Source of the DNA: JBBIMS01 sp964531645
Lineage (GTDB): Bacteria; Acidobacteriota; Aminicenantia; JBFLYD01; JBBIMS01
Reading direction: 5' to 3'
DNA length: 36,570 nt
Assembly: GCA_964531645.1 (NCBI GenBank)
Contig: CAZHEF010000027.1
Coordinates: 1 to 36,570, forward strand
The notes below the pieces were generated by a model. That model worked only from the letters and a program-made list of their open reading frames with translations. It ran no database searches and had not been told where the DNA came from. Made by a program: the position numbers and the translations under genes. Of the stretch, positions 32,580-36,570 are shown in pieces; position 1 is the stretch's first letter; each line of letters opens with the position of its first letter.

Positions 32580-33335
32580 ATGCTGGCAATAAGAATAATC
32601 CCATGTCTTGATATAAAAGATGGAAGAGTTGTCAAAGGAATTAATTTCCTCAAACTCAGAGACGCTGGAGATCCTGTTGAAATAGCCAAAGCTTATAACG
32701 AAGAGGGCGCAGACGAAATTGTATTTCTCGATATTACAGCAAGTTCAGATGGGAGAAAGACCCTTTATGATCTTGTGGAAAAGGTGGCAAGGGAAATTTC
32801 AATACCTCTTACAGTCGGTGGAGGAATATCCTCTTTGGAAGATGCTCGAAGAATTCTGAACTCAGGAGCAGACAAAATATCAATTAATACTTTCGCTTTT
32901 GAAAAACCTGAAATAATTGGTGAGCTTTCTTCTGTCTTTGGTTCTCAATGTGTTGTGGTATCAATCGATGCAAAAAATAATGGAAATTTTTACGAGGTAT
33001 TTATCCGAGGAGGAAGAGAAGAAACGGGAAAAGATGCAATTGAATGGGGCATCGAAGCAGAAAAGTTAGGAGCAGGCGAAATTCTTCTAACAAGCATAGA
33101 AAGGGATGGGACATGTGAGGGTTTTGATATTGAACTCACAAGGTCTTTATCGAAGAAAGTAAGAATTCCAGTAATTGCTTCTGGAGGAGGTTTTTCCTTG
33201 AGACATTTTCATGAAATTGTAAAAGAAGGCGGTGCTTCCGCTGTTCTTGCTGCAACAGTATTTCATTACGGACACCTGCGAATCCCAGAATTAAAAAAAT
33301 ACCTGAAAAAAATAGGAATAAATGTTCGCATTTGA
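32580..33335 (+). CDS. hisF: Imidazole glycerol phosphate synthase cyclase subunit
   Basis: The cyclase subunit that uses HisH-derived ammonia to convert PRFAR into imidazoleglycerol phosphate and AICAR. It is 251 residues with the textbook catalytic pair: D11 in IIPCLDIKDGRVVKG and D130 in VVSIDAK. K19 lies in the expected position for the active site lid. The phosphate-binding loops GGGISS and ASGGGFS, and AVLAATVFHYG near the C-terminus, are intact. AGGAGGTG upstream gives a good ribosome site. It follows hisA by 4 bases and precedes hisIE by 12. Confidence 0.96.
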   Translation: MLAIRIIPCLDIKDGRVVKGINFLKLRDAGDPVEIAKAYNEEGADEIVFLDITASSDGRKTLYDLVEKVAREISIPLTVGGGISSLEDARRILNSGADKISINTFAFEKPEIIGELSSVFGSQCVVVSIDAKNNGNFYEVFIRGGREETGKDAIEWGIEAEKLGAGEILLTSIERDGTCEGFDIELTRSLSKKVRIPVIASGGGFSLRHFHEIVKEGGASAVLAATVFHYGHLRIPELKKYLKKIGINVRI

Positions 33336-33347
33336 AAGGAGAAAGAA

Positions 33348-33986
33348 ATGGAAATTAAATTTGATGAGAAAGGTTTGATACCGGCAATAATTCAGGATTC
33401 AAAAACAGGAGAAATACTAATGCTTGGCTACATGAACAGGGAATCTCTTGAAAAAACGATCAAAGAAGGAAAAGTCCACTTCTACAGTAGATCAAGGAAA
33501 AAATTGTGGATGAAGGGAGAAACATCTAAGAATTATCTTTATGTTTTGAGCATATTTCTTGATTGCGATAGGGACACACTGCTAATCCTTGTGAATTCCT
33601 ATGGCAATGTCTGCCACAGCGGTAAACGCTCCTGTTTTTTTGAAGAAATCTATTCCTCCTCTTATCCTTCTGTTTATAACTTCCTCCAGAAACTATTTGA
33701 GATTATAGAAAAGAGGAAGAAAATCATGGACAAAAACTCATATACATCTTATTTATTCCAAAATGGCAAAGAATTAATCGCTAAAAAAATTGGAGAGGAG
33801 GCAACGGAAACAATTGTTGCATACTTAAAGGAGGATTCGAAAGAAATTATTAATGAAACAGCGGATTTAATTTATCACATCCTTGTCCTTATTAGTTCCT
33901 CTGGTATATCACCGGAAATTATAATTGGGGAACTCATACGGAGGCATCTGAAAAAGAAAAATACAATATTTTTTTCAAAAATTTGA
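33348..33986 (+). CDS. hisI: Bifunctional PRA-CH/PRA-PH enzyme (HisIE)
   Basis: A fusion carrying two early histidine steps. Residues about 1-105 are the PR-AMP cyclohydrolase: YMNRESLEKT, FYSRSRKKLWMKGE, the metal triad D72, D74 and D76 in LDCDRDTLL, and cysteines C73, C89 and C96 (CHSGKRSCFF). Where most family members read GE-x-SGHxQ, this one reads GETSKNYLY, so that conserved His/Gln pair is missing. Residues about 125-212 are the PR-ATP pyrophosphatase: YTSYLFQNGKELIAKKIGEEATET and ETADLIYHILVLI. AAAGGAG precedes the ATG. It is the last gene of the operon; no clear terminator was found after 33986. Confidence 0.92.
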   Translation: MEIKFDEKGLIPAIIQDSKTGEILMLGYMNRESLEKTIKEGKVHFYSRSRKKLWMKGETSKNYLYVLSIFLDCDRDTLLILVNSYGNVCHSGKRSCFFEEIYSSSYPSVYNFLQKLFEIIEKRKKIMDKNSYTSYLFQNGKELIAKKIGEEATETIVAYLKEDSKEIINETADLIYHILVLISSSGISPEIIIGELIRRHLKKKNTIFFSKI

Positions 33987-34049
33987 TTTCTCTAAGATTA
34001 TATCCAAAAAACATAATAAAACCAGATATTTTCGACCACACAATTCCAT

Positions 34050-34078
34050 TTGACAAACATATTTAAAATTTTTATACT
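34050..34078 (+). promoter_or_regulatory. Promoter of the Crp/Fnr regulator, with leaderless start geometry
   Basis: TTGACA at 34050-34055 (consensus) and TATACT at 34073-34078 are separated by 17 bp. Only 8 bases lie between the -10 box and the ATG at 34087, and no Shine-Dalgarno is present. Confidence 0.65.
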
Positions 34079-34086
34079 TAAGCTCC

Positions 34087-34761
34087 ATGAATAAGTTGAA
34101 TTTTTTAAAGGGATTACCACTCTTTTCTAACCTTGAAGACAAGGAGTTGACCGAGATCTCCAAGTTTACTCATGAGAAGAAGCTCAAAAAGGGAAACATC
34201 GTTTTTTCACAGGGAGAACAAGGCTCCAGCCTTTATTTAATTATAAAAGGAAGAGTGAAAATTGTCCTTATTGGTGAGAGTGGGAAGGAACTTGTCCTTG
34301 CCATCTTAAAAAAGGGAGATTTTCTTGGAGAAATGTCAATAATTGAGGATGAGGTTAGATCAGCGACTGTTATAGCTCTTGAATCAACAGTGCTCCTGAC
34401 AATTGAAAAAGAAAACTTTCTGAATTTTCTGATTAAAAATCCAAAGGCAATGCTTGGCGTTTTAAGAGAGCTTTCAAAAAGATTGAGAAATGCAGATGAA
34501 AAGATTGGAGAGCTTGCTTTCCAGACTGTTTATGAAAGGGTGATAAGTTATTTGAATGCCCTTGCAAAGACAAGGGGTGTGAAAGAAAAAGAGGGAATCT
34601 TTATAAGCGAACTTCCCACAAAAAGAGAGATAGCAGATTTCATAGGAAGCACAAGAGAAAGTGTAAGTAGAGTTCTTAATGATCTCCACAGGAAAGGTTT
34701 TATTTCCCTTTACAGAAAGAGCGTGATTATAAAAAAGAAGTTAAGTCTCGACAGGCTTTGA
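34087..34761 (+). CDS. Crp/Fnr family transcription regulator
   Basis: A 224-residue regulator with an N-terminal cyclic-nucleotide-binding-like beta domain (about 10-125: LFSNLEDKELTEIS, FSQGEQGSSLYLIIKGRVKI, GDFLGEMSIIEDEVRSATV), a long dimerisation helix (about 130-165) and a C-terminal winged helix-turn-helix (about 178-206: TKREIADFIGSTRESVSRVLND). The beta domain contains the GEMS-type turn and an Arg in place of the cAMP-contact pattern RSA, so a nucleotide ligand is possible. There is no N-terminal Cys cluster, so it is not an oxygen-sensing FNR. Its targets are unknown. It stands after the histidine operon with its own promoter and 57 bases ahead of a glycosyltransferase-like gene. 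Confidence 0.9.
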   Translation: MNKLNFLKGLPLFSNLEDKELTEISKFTHEKKLKKGNIVFSQGEQGSSLYLIIKGRVKIVLIGESGKELVLAILKKGDFLGEMSIIEDEVRSATVIALESTVLLTIEKENFLNFLIKNPKAMLGVLRELSKRLRNADEKIGELAFQTVYERVISYLNALAKTRGVKEKEGIFISELPTKREIADFIGSTRESVSRVLNDLHRKGFISLYRKSVIIKKKLSLDRL

Positions 34762-34781
34762 AAAATTTGTGATTTTAATCA

Positions 34782-34810
34782 TAGACTCAAGAAGAAAAAA
34801 ATTTTAACTT
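34782..34810 (+). promoter_or_regulatory. Weak candidate promoter of the glycosyltransferase-like gene
   Basis: TAGACT at 34782-34787 and TAACTT at 34805-34810 are spaced by 17 bp, with 8 bases to the ATG at 34819. Neither box is strong, but the geometry matches the other leaderless candidates and no Shine-Dalgarno is seen. Confidence 0.3.
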
Positions 34811-34818
34811 AAAATAAA

Positions 34819-35955
34819 ATGACAAAGATAGGATTTTTTGTAAGTGAATTACCCTTTTCAATTGAAAGGTATATAATAGATGAGATAGACTCTTTAAACT
34901 CTACCGGAATTCAACCTCTTATTCTATCCGATAAAAAATTCCATCTAAAAAAATATTATAACGCTGAGATAGAACCTTCTCTATCTGTTTGGCAATCTTT
35001 GAAATCCCTGAATGGAATTGTCGAAGAGAGTGATTTTCTAAAAGCCCTGAAAAGGAGCGCACAACTTTTTGAAGACGAATCAGTCTTTGCAATGGCTGCA
35101 AGGGCTTCCATGATTATTAAGAGTAAGAAAATAGATATTTTAAATGTTTATTCCCCGAAAGCTTATCATGTTGCAATGGTTTCCTCGTGGATCACAAAGA
35201 CCCCCTTTGGAATTTCCATTCTAAAACCTGAATATCTGGTAACTGTTCCAGAAATTGAAACTGTTTTAAAGGAAACATCTTTCATAGTTGTTTACAGTGA
35301 CAGAATTATTAGGGATTTAAAAGATAGGGGTTTTTTTGACACCGATAAAGTTTTGAGGGTGTTTCCTGGTTTAAACCCCTCTGAGTCTTCTTCGAAGAAA
35401 GAAGGAAAGATATGTTTGGTAGAAGGAGAAAATAATTTAATTGACAAAGCCCTTAAAATTTTCCCGCCAGAAAAAATGGTGCTTGTAAAAGGTGAATCGG
35501 TCTTTAACATGAAGGGGGAAATAAAAAATGTTGAGAGGACTGACTTAAAAAAGTTCGTCGAAAATTTAGAACTTATTGTATATTCCTATCTACCCTCCTT
35601 CGACAATATGTTCAGCCTTGAGAACCGACTACTCAGGAAAGCTCTTTATTACGGGGTTCCAGTTCTTATTTTCAGAAATTCAAAGGAACAGGGAAATAAT
35701 GTTGAAAAACTATTGAAAAATTTTTTGAAGCAAGAGGAGCAATGGGAAACAATTATTCAAAGAGTGATGAATGATGAAAAATTCAGGAAGAAACTCATAT
35801 CTGAAGGTAAAGAAATAGCATCAGCTCTCTTTGATCTTCAAAGAAATACAAGTCTTTTAAAGGGTCTTTTTGAAAGAATTCTTGTGGAAAAGAACGAAAC
35901 AAACTCTATGGATAGGTGGCTAAAGAGAGGAAGAAAGCTTCCGAGGAAAAATTAG
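34819..35955 (+). CDS. GT-B glycosyltransferase-like protein
   Basis: A 378-residue protein whose layout suggests a divergent glycosyltransferase family 4/1 GT-B fold. It begins with a Rossmann-like start (KIGFFVSELPFSIERYIIDEIDSL) with the pattern 'surname-first' of GT4 proteins, then a middle segment IDILNVYSPKAYHVAMVSSWI, a linker at KVLRVFPGLNPSES reminiscent of the 'pNG-x-D' element of GT4, and a C-terminal half with LELIVYSYLPSFDNM and LLRKALYYGVPVLIF (the EAMA-x-G-PV element, modified). The typical E-x7-E catalytic pair is degenerate, so activity is uncertain. No signal peptide or membrane helix is evident. Family assignment is tentative and is based on pattern only. Confidence 0.55.
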   Translation: MTKIGFFVSELPFSIERYIIDEIDSLNSTGIQPLILSDKKFHLKKYYNAEIEPSLSVWQSLKSLNGIVEESDFLKALKRSAQLFEDESVFAMAARASMIIKSKKIDILNVYSPKAYHVAMVSSWITKTPFGISILKPEYLVTVPEIETVLKETSFIVVYSDRIIRDLKDRGFFDTDKVLRVFPGLNPSESSSKKEGKICLVEGENNLIDKALKIFPPEKMVLVKGESVFNMKGEIKNVERTDLKKFVENLELIVYSYLPSFDNMFSLENRLLRKALYYGVPVLIFRNSKEQGNNVEKLLKNFLKQEEQWETIIQRVMNDEKFRKKLISEGKEIASALFDLQRNTSLLKGLFERILVEKNETNSMDRWLKRGRKLPRKN

Positions 35956-35960
35956 CTCGA

Positions 35961-36443
35961 TCATCTCATAAATTTCAATACCTCATCCTCATAGCCATCG
36001 CATACGAAAGCAACATACCAGGCAGAGTAAACTATCTGTTCAAGGGAAGAATAGGAATTGGGAATTCTTACAAAAAACTGGATATAGTACTTATCCGAAG
36101 TATAAAGGGAAAAGGAACCTATAAAATTGTCCTTTCCATTCTCTTGCAAAAGATACCTCATAAGAGCAGGAGAAGGTTCTGTATTAAAGGAGGCTACAGT
36201 TGTTCCAATAATAACAGTTTCCACCCGATTTGATGAAACAAGAAGAACAACAACATTCCTTTCCTTTTTCATATTTTGGGAACTAAAGGACAGATACCAT
36301 GTGTTTTCACCCTGAGACCTCACAAATCTGTATCCCTGCTCAGAATAATTTCTAAGATATCTGTCTATCTGCTGGTTTGTAATAGAAAAAAGGAAAAAGG
36401 GTAAAAGAAACATGAAAATAAAAAATAAATTTTTTTTTGACAT
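35961..36443 (-). CDS. Small secreted protein, possibly YbjN-like
   Basis: A 160-residue exported protein from the chosen start. Residues 1-20 form a Sec signal peptide (SKKNLFFIF then a hydrophobic core, cleavage near FSIT). The mature part has mixed strands and helices: NQQIDRYLRNYSEQGYRFVR, TIIGTTVASFNTEPSPALMRYLL, FIGSFSLYTSDKYYIQFFVRIP and a C-terminal AWYVAFVCDGYEDEVLKF. The sequence order 'helix, strands, GSFSL-x-SDKYYI, helix, CDGYED' resembles YbjN-domain proteins, but I cannot confirm this. A longer ORF start exists at 36467; AAAGGAG before ATG 36443 makes the latter more likely. Gene lies convergent to the glycosyltransferase-like gene, 5 bases apart. Confidence 0.6.
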   Translation of the reverse strand: MSKKNLFFIFMFLLPFFLFSITNQQIDRYLRNYSEQGYRFVRSQGENTWYLSFSSQNMKKERNVVVLLVSSNRVETVIIGTTVASFNTEPSPALMRYLLQENGKDNFIGSFSLYTSDKYYIQFFVRIPNSYSSLEQIVYSAWYVAFVCDGYEDEVLKFMR

Positions 36444-36570
36444 TTCTTCTCCTTTCAAAACGAGCAATATCCACTTTACTACCCGATGAAGGTAAAGTCA
36501 AATAAAATTCAATCCCTTCAGAAATTCCGTAAATTGGGTTTGTGGAAGGGGGTAGGGGTTGAGAAATCTT

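Noticed and set aside
35916..36233. Plus-strand ORF of 105 codons overlapping the end of the glycosyltransferase-like gene and the secreted protein gene
   Set aside because: It is antisense to the secreted protein gene, which has a signal peptide and ribosome site, and shows no family features.
36355..36570. A minus-strand frame from the right edge of the window reading into the start of the secreted protein gene
   Set aside because: It contains no motif, its 3' end overlaps the signal peptide of the next gene in another frame, and a second frame also ends plausibly near 36507; the edge is too short to choose.
1..36570. CRISPR arrays, tRNA or rRNA genes, transposases, integrases
   Set aside because: No regularly spaced repeats, no cloverleaf or rRNA-like sequence and no recombinase motifs were seen on either strand; all long ORFs belong to the genes listed.

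Overview
The window (about 36% GC by eye, AGA/AGG-rich arginine usage, Lys/Glu-rich proteins) looks like chromosomal DNA of a didermic, probably heat-adapted, heterotrophic bacterium. Outer-membrane genes (a TonB-dependent receptor with a carboxypeptidase-regulatory-like N-terminal domain, a small beta-barrel porin, a TonB-type protein), type II secretion or type IV pilus-like pseudopilins, a secreted GH29 fucosidase and several HEPN/MNT modules would fit a lineage such as Aminicenantota or a relative. That placement is inference; no rRNA or phylogenetic marker was tested.

Layout. 140-3010: tldD-tldE protease pair, TldD with a Tat signal. 3192-3415: remnant of a metallophosphoesterase. 3436-4814: iron-sulfur flavoprotein (minus) and YccF membrane protein. 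4875-6882: overlapping amidohydrolase and metallophosphoesterase. 6977-8907: TonB-like gene with two frameshifts, then a porin-like protein. 9078-11188: dCMP deaminase, P-loop nucleotide kinase, threonine aldolase. 11185-11922: decayed MNT-HEPN pair. 12000-15216: pseudopilin, intact HEPN, intact MNT, second pseudopilin. 15267-18167: ispG and a secreted alpha-L-fucosidase. 18176-18885 (minus): a second damaged MNT-HEPN pair. 18931-21261 (minus): TonB-dependent receptor. 21424-26589: small membrane protein, UvrD/PcrA helicase, fragment of a sigma-54 activator, topoisomerase I. 26720-33986: compact histidine operon hisZ-G-D-C-B-H-A-F-IE. 34087-36443: Crp/Fnr regulator, glycosyltransferase-like protein, secreted small protein (minus).

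The histidine operon encodes every step from PRPP/ATP to histidine except a recognisable histidinol-phosphate phosphatase. It is preceded by a near-consensus promoter and, starting at the predicted first transcribed base, a 27-codon ORF ending His-His-His-Gly-Ala-stop. Its stop codon lies in the loop of a GC-rich hairpin. This has the form of a histidine-sensing leader peptide, apparently translated from a leaderless RNA, and is the strongest new observation here.

The same geometry (-35, 17 bp, -10, then only 8-9 bases to the AUG, no Shine-Dalgarno) recurs before the amidohydrolase, uvrD and the Crp regulator, so leaderless first genes may be common in this organism. Downstream operon genes mostly have clear AGGAGG-type sites. 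Other points of interest are a toxin-antitoxin-like HEPN/MNT pair inside a pseudopilin operon, three MNT/HEPN modules in 8 kb of which two are broken, and a deaminase/kinase gene pair resembling the two halves of AvcD-type proteins.
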